Numbered from the stretch's first letter, positions 35,495 to 44,391 are shown. The stretch: DNA of 64,000 bases from CBDANW01 sp965197825 (GCA_965197825.1 CBDANW010000002.1:1674001-1738000), one strand, 5' to 3'. Notes: generated by a model from the sequence alone, not told the origin. Translations and numbers: made by a program.

Positions 35495-35850
35495 GCCAAT
35501 GGCCGAGCACATCGGCTCGACGGGTTCTCTCAGCGCTACTCAAGATTGGCTGGACGGTAAAGAGACAATCGGGATCTCATCGCACCCTGTCGCGGGAAGG
35601 GTTTCCTGACTTCAGCTTCGCTTTCCACGACAAAGAGGAAATTGGTCCCAGGATGCTCGCCCGGATCGCGAAACGGACAGGGTTGAAGCCAGGGGATCTT
35701 CATCCGGGAGCTGTGTTGCACTTACTTTATGAATTCGGGCCGTCTAACTTGGCGTTGCACCCGACGGCCGCCTGTGAAGAAAGCGGGCGGCCGCGGGTGA
35801 ACGCCCTGTTAGACGGATTGCCGAGGCTGGATGGCGGGGGTTCCGTGTGA
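35491..35850 (+). CDS. hicA: HicA-like mRNA interferase toxin with read-through tail
   Basis: The HicA core (residues 1-75) has the dsRBD-like fold with SGSHRTLSREG, whose His30 corresponds to the catalytic histidine. The core ends near RTGLKPGDL. The frame continues about 45 residues further and residues 84-108 are encoded by the attC-like site, so the tail is probably an accident of a lost stop. HicA cleaves mRNA when free of HicB. The pair forms one operon within the presumed cassette. Confidence 0.82.
   Translation: MSQWPSTSARRVLSALLKIGWTVKRQSGSHRTLSREGFPDFSFAFHDKEEIGPRMLARIAKRTGLKPGDLHPGAVLHLLYEFGPSNLALHPTAACEESGRPRVNALLDGLPRLDGGGSV
35742..35814 (+). other. attC-like integron recombination site 2
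   Basis: R'' GTCTAAC (35742-35748) and R' GTTAGAC (35808-35814) are exact reverse complements. Inner arms GGCGTTGCACCCG and CGGGTGAACGCC pair except for one extrahelical G, in the same place as in site 1. Length 73 bp, within the usual attC range. It overlaps the 3' end of the hicA frame. Confidence 0.75.
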
Positions 35851-36105
35851 AGGAGCTGATAGGCGGCCTTGATTGGTGGAAGCGGGACGGCCACGAGACG
35901 CATGGCGCCGCCGCGTCTGACCAGTCGGTCGCTTGTGGGTGCGCCTAGACTCCGGCCTCACCAACCGTTGGCGCGATCCAGCGGGCGCGTGATTCCCGAC
36001 CAAGCTCCTCCGACCCGCTCTCTTGCGCCTCGGCGGGCTCTTCTGCTAACCTCGCCCCCTTAAATGGCTTGGGAACGCGTTTCGCGAGTTCCTGGGAGTA
36101 TCGTG
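35815..36105. other. Intergenic after the cassette region
   Basis: About 290 bp with no supported gene beyond the hicA tail (to 35850). No third attC site was found, and no integrase gene or attI site is in the window. Confidence 0.4.
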
Positions 36106-36431
36106 ATGACCGAGAAGTTAAAAGTGAAACATCGGGCCAGAATCAGACTAACCGTCGTTGTCCTCTCTGCGCTTTCACTGCTAGCGCTCTCACTGGCTCT
36201 GAGCAAGCCCGGCGCGACTCAGGGCGCGGGTCAGGGTCAGCACGTCGAACTCGTGGTACACAGTGACCTGCAGGGACGCGAATCGCTGCAGGTTACGGCC
36301 AAGTCCGATGATGCCAACGGGGACTGGGTATACGTCGGGCACCACGACTACGATAGCCAAAAAATGAACCCGATCACCAACCAAATGGAATGGAACGGGA
36401 CCACGATTCTGAATGTCTCCGATCCCGCCAA

Positions 36432-37803
36432 GAGCTCTTGTCAATAGGTGTGTAAAAAAGTTCAGGCAGCAGCAACCTTCGACGACTCCGTTACCCTGTC
36501 TCCATCTTCAAATCGAACGCCCAGGTGAACCTCTCGCATCAGCTCCGGTGCGTTGAGCCGGCGAAAATTCTTCTCCGCAACCAGAAGCAGTTTGAAGATT
36601 GTCGCAGTGGCGGACTCGACTTTCTTGAACCTTTTGGCCGCATCCGTTCTCAATCTCAGTGCAGCGAACGGTGACTCCACGACGTTGCTCGTGCGAAGGT
36701 GTTGCCAGTGAGGCTTGGGAAAGGAATAGAAGCTGACCATCCGCTCCCAGTCCTCGTCGAGCACGTGCGCGGCCCCCGGAAGACCCTTGCGCAAGCACCA
36801 ATCCTGGAACTTGGCCTTCTTCGTCTCGCACTCCTGCAGGCTGGTGGCGTAGGGGATCGCCGTCAACAGCGGCTTGGCCTGCGCCTGGTCCCTTTTCGGA
36901 ATCCGGTCCAGTACGTTGAGGATTCGGTGGTTCCAGCACCGCTGTTCCTCAGCTTCTGGAAATACGTTTCGGGTCGCGGCCCAGATGCCGAGATGACCGT
37001 CACCGATCACCAAACGGGGACATCTCAGACCGCGCTTCTTCAGTCTCCGTAGCAGCGACGACCATGACGCTTCGGATTCTCGATGCCCGGCCTCCAGCAT
37101 CAGGACGATTTTCGTCCCGTCGGACAGGCCACCAACCGCAACTAGCACCGCCGCCTTGTCCTTCTCAAGGCCGGCCTTCACGTACACGCCATCTACCCAC
37201 AGGTACACGAGCTCGAGTTCTTCCAGTGGGCTAGCTAGCCACTGCTCGTACTCTCCCTGCCATTTCTGTTTCAGCCGCGACACCGTGCTGGGAGAAAGTG
37301 GAGCGTCCTCCCCTAGAAGCCCGCGGAGCGACAGATCGAAATCTCCGTGAGCTAGTCCATGCAGGTACAGCTCCGGAATCAACTCGCTCACCGTTTCGCT
37401 CCGACGCTTGAACAGCGGAAGCACTCGACTTTCGAACCTCTCCTCCACGTCCCGTACTCTCGGCCGGCGAACCGTCACTGTGCCCACGCTCATCGTCAGC
37501 TTCCGAGGCTTACCGTATCCATTTCGATAGCCCGCCGTTGTGTCCACGGGCTTCCGTCTCTCCGATTTCTCACGCCCGAGAAGCTCCGTGACTTCGGCTA
37601 CCATCAGCTCCTGCACCCAATCCTGGATCTCAAGCCTCGCCCACTTCTCCAGCGACTCCCAAGCCACCCTTGACGAGCTCCGTCGTCCTGTGGTCTTTTC
37701 CTTCATGGCGGTGTCTCCTTCCGTTGGCCCCTTCACGCCGTGTTTCGTGACGCGGAAGGTTACTCCGCCTTTACTTTATTTCCACACCTTCTGAGGGTAG
37801 CTC
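36432..37803 (-). mobile_element. Complete IS256-family insertion sequence with 8-bp target duplication
   Basis: The 1372-bp element is bounded by CCCGCCAA at 36424-36431 and 37804-37811. Its ends are imperfect inverted repeats: the left starts GAGCTCTTGTCAATAGGTGT, and the right, read on the minus strand, GAGCTACCCTCAGAAGGTGT. One transposase gene fills it. An 8-bp duplication is typical of the family. The intact frame and target duplication point to recent insertion. Confidence 0.92.
36462..37736 (-). CDS. IS256-family (Mutator) transposase
   Basis: This 424-residue DDE transposase has catalytic candidates Asp182 (LWVDGVYVK), Asp246 (VIGDGHLGIW) and Glu354 (SNVVESPFAALRLR), all in family-typical contexts, plus the N-terminal RNGYGKPRKL and RVRDVEERFESRVLP motifs. 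The frame is undamaged. A second start at the internal MKEKTTGRR (residue 11) is possible. It is transcribed against the host gene. Confidence 0.92.
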   Translation of the reverse strand: MKGPTEGDTAMKEKTTGRRSSSRVAWESLEKWARLEIQDWVQELMVAEVTELLGREKSERRKPVDTTAGYRNGYGKPRKLTMSVGTVTVRRPRVRDVEERFESRVLPLFKRRSETVSELIPELYLHGLAHGDFDLSLRGLLGEDAPLSPSTVSRLKQKWQGEYEQWLASPLEELELVYLWVDGVYVKAGLEKDKAAVLVAVGGLSDGTKIVLMLEAGHRESEASWSSLLRRLKKRGLRCPRLVIGDGHLGIWAATRNVFPEAEEQRCWNHRILNVLDRIPKRDQAQAKPLLTAIPYATSLQECETKKAKFQDWCLRKGLPGAAHVLDEDWERMVSFYSFPKPHWQHLRTSNVVESPFAALRLRTDAAKRFKKVESATATIFKLLLVAEKNFRRLNAPELMREVHLGVRFEDGDRVTESSKVAAA

Positions 37804-38649
37804 CCCGCCAACCCGGAATTGGTCTGGCACATACCGAATGAGGTTAGCGCCAACTCACGCTCGCCATCGGTCGTGTATGACTATGGTTTTGATTCCAATC
37901 CGCCGGGAAGGGACTACCTGATACGGAACTCACAGGGGAGCCTACTTGGGTGGAGGAGATGTGGTTTCCTTTAACATAGAAGACCCGTCCAATCCGGAGC
38001 TGGTTTGGCGCATAGATACCCAACCACCGGGAAGGGGAACCCATACCGTGGGACCCGTCTTCTATGATGATGTGCCCAACTTCGGGGACGATGCCTTACC
38101 CAGAGCTTATGCGCTGGTTACGGATGAAGCCACTGGCCCCGACATCCAATGCCCCAATCCAGTCAGAACCAAGGTCTATATGCTCGACATGACACATGCC
38201 GATGAAACGGGAGTCCCGGTATCCGGTCGATACCTGGCAGGTTCCTGATGGCGACTTCTGCGAGAAAGGAGGTCGTTTCGGCCCCCATCAGTTCGCGGAA
38301 ACCGTCAACAGCGCGCTGAACAGATTCGAGAACAAGATCGCGTACGTCGCCTATTTCAACGCCGGGGTGAGGGTGCTCGATATCTCGGATCCGTACAACA
38401 TGAGGGAAGTTGGCTATTACATTCCAAGCCCGAATGAGAACTCCCACCCCATCTCGTCCGGTCAACCAACCGTGATTCAAATCAATGATGTCGCTGTGGA
38501 TCGCCGAGGGCTGGTTTATGCGTCTGACCGTGTGGGTGGAGGCCTTTTCGTTCTGAAGTACGCGAACGGCGGCGACACCGAGTAAGAAGAGTTTGACTGC
38601 TTGGCGGGATTAGGGTCGACCGCTCAGGACTCGCTTTCGAGGATCGGGC

Positions 38650-38784
38650 TTACGTGGGTAGGGGGACTCCCCATCCGAACAGTCCAATGAAAGCCAGGAT
38701 GGCGCAAGCCTCGAAGATGGCCAAAACCAGCAGCCACCCCCACCACGGCATATGGATCAGCTCGAAGTCTTTCCCCTGAGCCAT
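38650..38784 (-). CDS. Small single-pass membrane protein
   Basis: A 44-residue frame on the minus strand starts at ATG 38784 with GGAGG seven bases upstream. It encodes MAQGKDFELIHMPWWGW followed by a hydrophobic helix (LLVLAIFEACAILAFIGLFGW) and ends PLPT. The clean ribosome site and single helix support a real small protein. No family is recognised. It lies alone between the second LVIVD gene and the HAD gene. Confidence 0.5.
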   Translation of the reverse strand: MAQGKDFELIHMPWWGWLLVLAIFEACAILAFIGLFGWGVPLPT

Positions 38785-38956
38785 TTCGCTACCTCCGCTC
38801 GTTAAGGAGCTATCCCGACTGGACTTCGGTCGCGTCGACTAGCGTCGACGACCTAGCATTCCGTAGATTTGGTTGGGAAGTAAACCTATTGTACCGTTTC
38901 GGCGGCCGCTTTGGAAGTCGCCCGCGGGTGAGCCTTGCCCATCCCTTATGCCTCTC

Positions 38957-39726
38957 TCAGGGCTCGAGAAGAGCCGGGAGATCGGCAATCGAGTCCAGGG
39001 TCCAATCGGGCCGGCAATCGACTCTCTCAACGTCGTCGAACTCGTATTTCCCGGTCCTGAGGAGGATGGTCTTCAAACCCACGGCCTGCCCCCCCACTAT
39101 ATCGGTGTGAATATCGTCTCCGACCATCGCCACCTGGTTGGCGGGCAATCCCAGGTCGTGCAGCGCCGTCTCGAAGTAGGCAGCGGTGGGCTTTCCGATC
39201 ACGCTGGCCTCCCTCTCTGTGGCGTACTCCAGTGCGACGACGAAAGGACCCACATCGAGGGCGAGGCCATCTTCCCTCTGCCAAAAGCGGTTCTTTTGAA
39301 GCGCAATCAACCGTGCCCCGTCCCGGATCAGGCGGAAGGCGTGATTGAGAACGCCGAAGCTGAACTCGCTCCCCAGATCTCCGACCACTACGGCTTCCGG
39401 GTGATCGTCGGTGATCCGGAAATCCGCGAAATCCTCCTGTGCGGCTCTTCGAAGGAGAAGATAGATTTTGGATATCCCCTGACCTCGCAACCAGTGAGTG
39501 GCGATGACACAAGTGCTGAACACCTCTTCGAGCTCGGCGTGAATGCCAAACGCTCGTAACTTCTCGACGAGCGCGAAGCGAGAGCGCATGGTCGTGTCGT
39601 GAGGAACCGCAACGGATAGCCCTGCTCGCGCAGATAGTTCATCGCATCGGCCGCTCCGGGTAGAAGCCGATCCTCTATGTAGAGGACCCCATCGAGGTCG
39701 ATGAGAAAACCCTTGAGCTTCACCAA
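38957..39726 (-). pseudogene. HAD-IIA phosphatase, frameshifted
   Basis: The product begins with HAD motif I (FLIDLDGVLYIED) and reads to LRFLTT. Near 39600 a one-base change moves the sense to the frame with TTMRSRFALVEKLRAFGI. It continues through GKPTAAYFETAL (Lys, motif III) and MVGDDIHTDIVGGQAVG (motif IV), ending at 38957. All motifs of a NagD-like or phosphohistidine/pyrophosphate phosphatase survive apart from the shift. Corrected length is about 256 residues. Confidence 0.75.
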
Positions 39727-39756
39727 AGCGGGCTTTAGGTAGGACGTGGCGGAGGA

Positions 39757-40236
39757 TTAATCGTCGTCTGCGTTGGTCACCCGACGCAGTTTCGTGCCAA
39801 GCCTGCCCAGGTCTTTTCTCAATGCGCTCACGAGATCCTCGAACTCGGGCGTGACACCGGAGACCCCGCCGTAGACGAAGTCCGGCGAGTCCAGAAGCCC
39901 TCGGAGCTTCATCATCTCCCGGTCCGAGAGCTGCGTGAACTGGACGCCTTGGAGGACGGCGTGGCTCGAGCTCGCGACGCGCTCTTCGCCGCTCCACACC
40001 ACGCGGGCCTGGGTCTCGAAGAGATCGGCATGACGGTAGAAGCTCATGCGGAGCAGCACGATCCTTCCCTGGCCGACCGTGCTATCGGTCACGACACACG
40101 CACCCGTCTCGGAGATGTTGGTGACGACACCGTAGGCCAGCGACGACTCGCCATCTTGCACGGCCACGGTGACCGGCTTGCGCGGCGTCAACCGGCGGTT
40201 CGATCGGTTATGTTGAGAGAGCTCGCCTTGCATCAA
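39757..40236 (-). CDS. PilZ-domain protein
   Basis: This 159-residue protein has an N-terminal PilZ domain with NRRLTPRKPVTV (RxxxR-like), VVTNISETGACVV (NxSxxG) and RVVWSGEERV, all pointing to cyclic-di-GMP binding. The C-terminal tail is charged (DLVSALRKDLGRLGTKLRRV) and of unknown role. It may start at the first or second Met. It lies 30 bp upstream of the HAD gene on the same strand. A PilZ protein of similar plan is frameshifted at 12399. Confidence 0.82.
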   Translation of the reverse strand: MMQGELSQHNRSNRRLTPRKPVTVAVQDGESSLAYGVVTNISETGACVVTDSTVGQGRIVLLRMSFYRHADLFETQARVVWSGEERVASSSHAVLQGVQFTQLSDREMMKLRGLLDSPDFVYGGVSGVTPEFEDLVSALRKDLGRLGTKLRRVTNADDD

Positions 40237-40414
40237 AATCCACTGGTGGCCATCTGCCTATATGTCTCTGTGCCATACAGGGTGGGCGCTAAATGGTCGG
40301 GTACACAGTATGTACCGCTAATTAACGGCCTTGTCAAGAGTTCCGTGGAACGACGATCCGGGATTGGGGCTCGTAGCAGAGCTATTCTGGCGTCATTCAG
40401 CTTGGCTGCTGCTA

Positions 40415-41435
40415 TTAAGTCGTGTCAGATCGGGCGCCAGCGAGCGCTCTCAGAAGCGGCACGTCCGTCTGGACGGTGGGATCGCAAATGAATCCCTCTT
40501 CGGTGTGGGCGGTCATGGACCCATTCTGTTCGAGAACCAGCGCCTGGTGGGCGACGTACTCGTCGATGTTGGTGCGGGGGAAGAACTCGGGCTCGTCATC
40601 GACCAAGGGGTGGTTGAAGCGGGGCCAGCCGAAACTGAGTTCCGGGAAATCCCGTCTCGGATAGTGGATGTTGCCCCACGAGGCTTCGGGATAGATGTAC
40701 CTGCCGTAGGCGGGCTCGGGCTCCCGGGCGGAGGAGCAGGAGATGATCACGTGAGGCCATCTCTCTCTCACCTCCGCCAGAACACGATTCACGCGGTCCG
40801 GCTCCCAACCCTTTCCCTGGATGTCGACCTCGTTGCCAATCTTGAAGATCATGTTCGGCAGGTCGTTGAAGCGTTGCATCACCTCGAAGACGTAGTTCTC
40901 CGTGGCCTCGAATCTTTGAAAGAGAGGTCCGAATTGCTCGAACTGGGTCACCAGGATCACGTACTCCATCACCGCCCGTTGAGGAACGAACGCCCGCCGG
41001 ATCGTCTGCCGGACCGTCCGCACGTGCTCCCGCGATGGGTGGCGCCCCGTGTCGTCCACGGCCCGGTGCTTGGGAACGCGGTCTAGCAGTGGATCACTGG
41101 GCCAAAAGGATGTGTCGGAGAAGACTCTGAAGACGACGACTCCTTCCGAAACGCCCCGCTCTACCCAGGCGATGCGGTCTGCCACCGAACGGCCTAGCAA
41201 GCCGAAGCTCGTGTAGCCGATGTAGTCGAAATGGAAGTTGCGTCCTATGACCCTCGGCCGGAAGCCCAGATTGTTCCGCTCGTACTCCTTCACTTCGAAG
41301 CAGCGACTCTCTGAGATCCGCCTCGCTCATCCCCGCGTTCATCTGGGTGTTATAGAAACTCAGGCCTCCCGGATCGGCGCTACGCTCCAAGATCTCTTGG
41401 TAAGCGTTCTGGATGATGGGCGCGAAATTGGGCAT
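40415..41435 (-). pseudogene. DUF4214-glycoside-hydrolase-like protein, frameshifted
   Basis: The first frame (from 41435) is a DUF4214 module: AYQEILERSADPGGLSFYN and SEADLRESLLRS. Near 41293 the sense shifts to EYERNNLGFRPRVIGRNFHF and continues for about 290 residues as a TIM-barrel-like protein with FKIGNEVDIQGKGW (Asn-Glu, clan-A-like acid/base pair) and TAHTEEGF. The joined product would be about 340 residues. DUF4214 is usually a module of secreted or surface proteins. No signal peptide is seen. It is the third of three neighbouring genes that share this N-terminus. Confidence 0.6.
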
Positions 41436-41458
41436 GATGCGGCTCTGCGCTCTTCTCC

Positions 41459-42539
41459 TTAGACGACCTCGCTGAGCGCTACGGCGGGATTCAACACCGA
41501 CTGCAGGAACCGATAGACCGGCTTCGCTGAAAAATCTTCATTGACGATTCCGAAACCGCCGTTTCCCTGTTCCGGTCCATCCGTGTAGTGGAAGAAAAAG
41601 ATCTTGTCGACCCAGTCACTTGCCCGGAGAGTGGCCACCACTTCCTCGTAGTACGGCACCTGATCCCGCTCCCGGGTCTCCCTTCCCGTTTCGGTTATCC
41701 AAAACGGCTTGTCGTCCACTCCGAGGTCCCTCATCAGGGTGCGGAGGGAGGGTCGAAAGATTTGATCCCGCTCCAGCTCGCCGATGACATCGCGTCCCTG
41801 ACTCGGGTAGTTGTGGTGGTTGATGATGTCGATGAGAGACTTGGCCCGCATCGCTTCCTCGAACCAGTCCCTCCAGCTTCCCAAATTGGCTAACCCGGGT
41901 GAGACGACCTGAATGGCCGGATGGATCTCCTTGGCCAGCCGCGCCGCCGGTTGGAGAATCTGAGTGCGATATTGGGTCATGGATCCACCCCAGAACTGAC
42001 TTAGGTTCGGCTCGTTCCAGAATTGCCAAAAGCGCAGCCGATCGCGATAGCGGGTGACCGCCTCGCGGACGATGTCCCTCCAAAAGCTGGTCTGAGCTGG
42101 CGGATCGCTGATGGAGGGATTCTGGGGGTTCGAAGAGGCCCAGGCGGGGGTGTAGGACAGCGTGGCCACAGGCTCTACGTTCAGCCTGAAGGCGCGATCC
42201 ACCACGCGATCGGTCGCTTCCCAGCTGAAAACCCCCTGCCGTGGCTCGATGCGGAACCAGTCGAAATCGATCCGCATCCACTGCATCCCGAGGTTATTGG
42301 CGATGTCTTGCACGATGAAGTTGGAAGGGGATGTGGGCATTGATTCCCAACCGCGCCGCCATACCCGCATCGGGGTTCCGGGCAGCATACTCCGGACTCC
42401 TGAGGAGCGACTCGCGCATTTCCGCTTCGCTCATCGACTGGTTCATGAGGCTGTTGTAGCTGCCCAGCCCTCCCGGATCGGGCTGGCGCAGCAGTATTTC
42501 CTGGTAGGCGTCCGCAATGATCGGCGTGAAATCCGGCAT
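41459..42539 (-). pseudogene. DUF4214-glycoside-hydrolase (clan-A-like) protein, frameshifted
   Basis: From 42539 a DUF4214 module (AYQEILLRQPDPGGLGSYN, EAEMRESLLRSPEYAARNPD) runs to about 42330, where a one-base shift in GGGG 42327-42330 moves the sense to NFIVQDIANNLGMQWMRIDF. The rest is a GH39/GH5-like barrel with RFWQFWNEPNLSQFWGG (acid/base Glu) and FWITETGRE (nucleophile Glu). Apart from the shift the enzyme looks complete. The next gene starts 24 bp away with the same domain plan. Confidence 0.7.
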
Positions 42540-42567
42540 GAGCGATGCCTCTGTCTTCTAAAGAGGT

Positions 42568-42870
42568 CTAACTGGTTTTCCGGCGGGACTTGGCTTTCTT
42601 AGTCCGTTGCTTCGCTTTGGTCTTCTTCTTCGCCGCTTTGGCCGCTTTGGATTGACGGGTCGCAGAGACTTTCGTCGCCCGAGCAGCCTGACTGGCCGGA
42701 TCGGGATTGTTGGCCGCGTACTCGGGGCTTCTCAAGAGACTCTCCCGCATCATGGCCTCGGTCATGCCTTGGTTGAGGAGGCGGTCGTAACTCTCTTGTC
42801 CCCCAGGATCCGCGGGGCAACGAAGGATACGCATGTAGGCTAGGTTTATGATTCTTCCGAAATCTGGCAT
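42568..42870 (-). CDS. Stand-alone DUF4214 protein with Lys-rich tail
   Basis: The 100-residue product has a DUF4214 module (LAYMRILRCPADPGGQESYD, EAMMRESLLRSPEYAANNPD) and a strongly basic tail (AAKKKTKAKQRTKKAKSRRK). The module matches those fused to the barrels of the next two genes, and all three lie in one strand-wise cluster. The basic tail could bind an acidic polymer or nucleic acid; this is speculation. Intact. Confidence 0.65.
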   Translation of the reverse strand: MPDFGRIINLAYMRILRCPADPGGQESYDRLLNQGMTEAMMRESLLRSPEYAANNPDPASQAARATKVSATRQSKAAKAAKKKTKAKQRTKKAKSRRKTS

Positions 42871-43075
42871 GACTCACCTCGAAATGGGTGCGGGTTCGGA
42901 CGGCTCGTGCGTAGCGCGAGTCACCAAGACTAACCGCGACGAACCGAGAGGATCAAGACCAAAATGAAGCGCATAACGTGAGAACGATCACATTCTCAGA
43001 GGGAAGTTATCTCCGTGATATACTGCTGCTTTGCCGGACTAATGTTGCATCGAGGTTGGAGAGAGGGGTCGGCGG

Positions 43076-44185
43076 ATGAGTAAAAAGAGCGCCTATCTTC
43101 ATGGGCCCAAGATCAATCCGCGGCTCATCCATCCCAAGTGGTCGGTGGCGGAGCTGATCGACGACAGCTTCAACGCTTATAACGCCGGCCGCCTCCGAGA
43201 GGCGTGCCAACTTTTCACCAAGCAGATTCTCGACGATGACATCACGGTCGGACTGTCCCTTTCCGGTGCACTGACCCCTGCGGGCCTTGGAACCGCCGCC
43301 CTCATCCCTCTCATGGAAGCAGGTTTCGTGGACTGGATCGTTTCCACGGGGGCCAACCTCTACCACGACACCCACTACGGCATCGGGCACTCGATGCATC
43401 GTGGAACCCCTTTCGTGGACGACGTGAAGCTACACTCGGACAAGGTGATCCGCATCTACGACATCTTCTTCCCGTTGGAGGACCTGCTGGACCTCGATCG
43501 CTACTACCAGCACCTGGTCACCGCCAAGGAGTTCCAGAGGGAAATGTCGACCGCAGAGTTCCACTATATTTGCGGAAAGTACGTCGGCGAGCGTGAAAAA
43601 GCCCTGGGCCTCGAGAATCGTTCCTTTCTTGCCGCCGCGCACCGCCTGGGCGTGCCCATCTTCACGTCTTCACCTGGAGACAGCGCGATCGGAATGAACA
43701 TTGCCTCCATGTCCCTCAAGGGCAACAAGCTCAAGATCGACGTCACCGCAGATGTCAACGAGACGACCTCGATTGTCTTCGATGCCAAGATAAACGGCCG
43801 CAAGGCTGCCGCCATCATGCTCGGTGGAGGGTCTCCAAAGAACTTCCTCTTGCAGACCGAACCGCAGATCCAGGAGATCCTGGGCTTCGACGAGAAGGGA
43901 TTCGACTATTTCGTCCAGTTTACGGACGCTCGCCCCGACACCGGGGGCCTTTCGGGCGCGACGCCGGCCGAGGCCGTGAGCTGGGGGAAGGTCGATCCCG
44001 ACATGCTTCCCCACGCCGTCGTCGCCTACGTGGACTCCACGATCGCACTACCACTTCTTACTTCCTACGCTCTGGAGCGGCATCGGCCTCGAGAGTTGAA
44101 GCGGTTGTACGATCGACGCGAGGAAATGGTCGAGAGCATGACCAAAGAGTTCAACCGCCGCGCCGACGCGACTCTTCCCGGCTAG
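43076..44185 (+). CDS. Deoxyhypusine-synthase-like protein
   Basis: This 369-residue NAD-dependent enzyme of the DHS fold has LSLSGALTPAGLG, STGANLYHDTHYGIG and the active-site segment EAVSWGKVDPD with the Lys (about 305) that carries the aminobutyl intermediate in DHS. Bacteria lack eIF5A hypusine, and some bacterial DHS-like proteins make homospermidine from putrescine or spermidine, so polyamine synthesis is the best guess. It is undamaged. The ATG lies in GCGGATGAG without a strong Shine-Dalgarno. Four hairpin repeats follow directly. Confidence 0.85.
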   Translation: MSKKSAYLHGPKINPRLIHPKWSVAELIDDSFNAYNAGRLREACQLFTKQILDDDITVGLSLSGALTPAGLGTAALIPLMEAGFVDWIVSTGANLYHDTHYGIGHSMHRGTPFVDDVKLHSDKVIRIYDIFFPLEDLLDLDRYYQHLVTAKEFQREMSTAEFHYICGKYVGEREKALGLENRSFLAAAHRLGVPIFTSSPGDSAIGMNIASMSLKGNKLKIDVTADVNETTSIVFDAKINGRKAAAIMLGGGSPKNFLLQTEPQIQEILGFDEKGFDYFVQFTDARPDTGGLSGATPAEAVSWGKVDPDMLPHAVVAYVDSTIALPLLTSYALERHRPRELKRLYDRREEMVESMTKEFNRRADATLPG

Positions 44186-44186
44186 T

Positions 44187-44391
44187 GGCGTCTGGCCAAG
44201 TCGATTAGCGAGATCCCGTTTGTTGACGCCTGGATCGGCGTCTGACCACATTGATTAGCGGGATCACCTATATCGACGCCAGAACTGGCGTCTAACTTGC
44301 GTCTGACCACGTTGATTGGTGCACCCTCGCATATTGACGCCAGAGAGGGTGTGTAACCGCGCGGATTAGCAATACCCCGCACAGCGACGCC
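44187..44391 (+). repeat. Four 44-bp hairpin repeats
   Basis: Units at 44187-44230, 44237-44280, 44298-44341 and 44348-44391 align without gaps (34/44 identical between 1 and 2, 32/44 between 2 and 3). Three share a GCGTCTGRCCA start, three share GATTAGC, and all end in GACGCC, which pairs with the 5' GGCGTC. Spacers are 6, 17 and 6 bp; the 17-bp one contains an extra partial start (GGCGTCTAACT, from 44287). No copy was noticed elsewhere in the window. Confidence 0.8.

Larger units (their letters stand above)
36106..38585 (+). pseudogene. Second LVIVD-repeat protein, split by an IS256 element
   Basis: ATG 36106 opens a signal peptide (VVVLSALSLLALSLAL) and propeller sequence to LNVSDPA at 36430. 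After the insertion the same frame resumes at 37812 (NPELVWHIPNE, SVVYDYGFDSNPPGRDYL). Removing the IS and one target copy rejoins the frame exactly. Two further one-base shifts lie near 37943 and 38205; the last part contains GDFCEKGGRFGPHQF and ends DRVGGGLFVLKYANG. The product resembles the decayed gene at 32005-33612. The family is of uncertain function. Confidence 0.85.

Noticed and set aside
44187..44391. CRISPR array at the 44-bp repeats
   Set aside because: Repeats are diverged, spacers are only 6-17 bp, and no cas gene is nearby.
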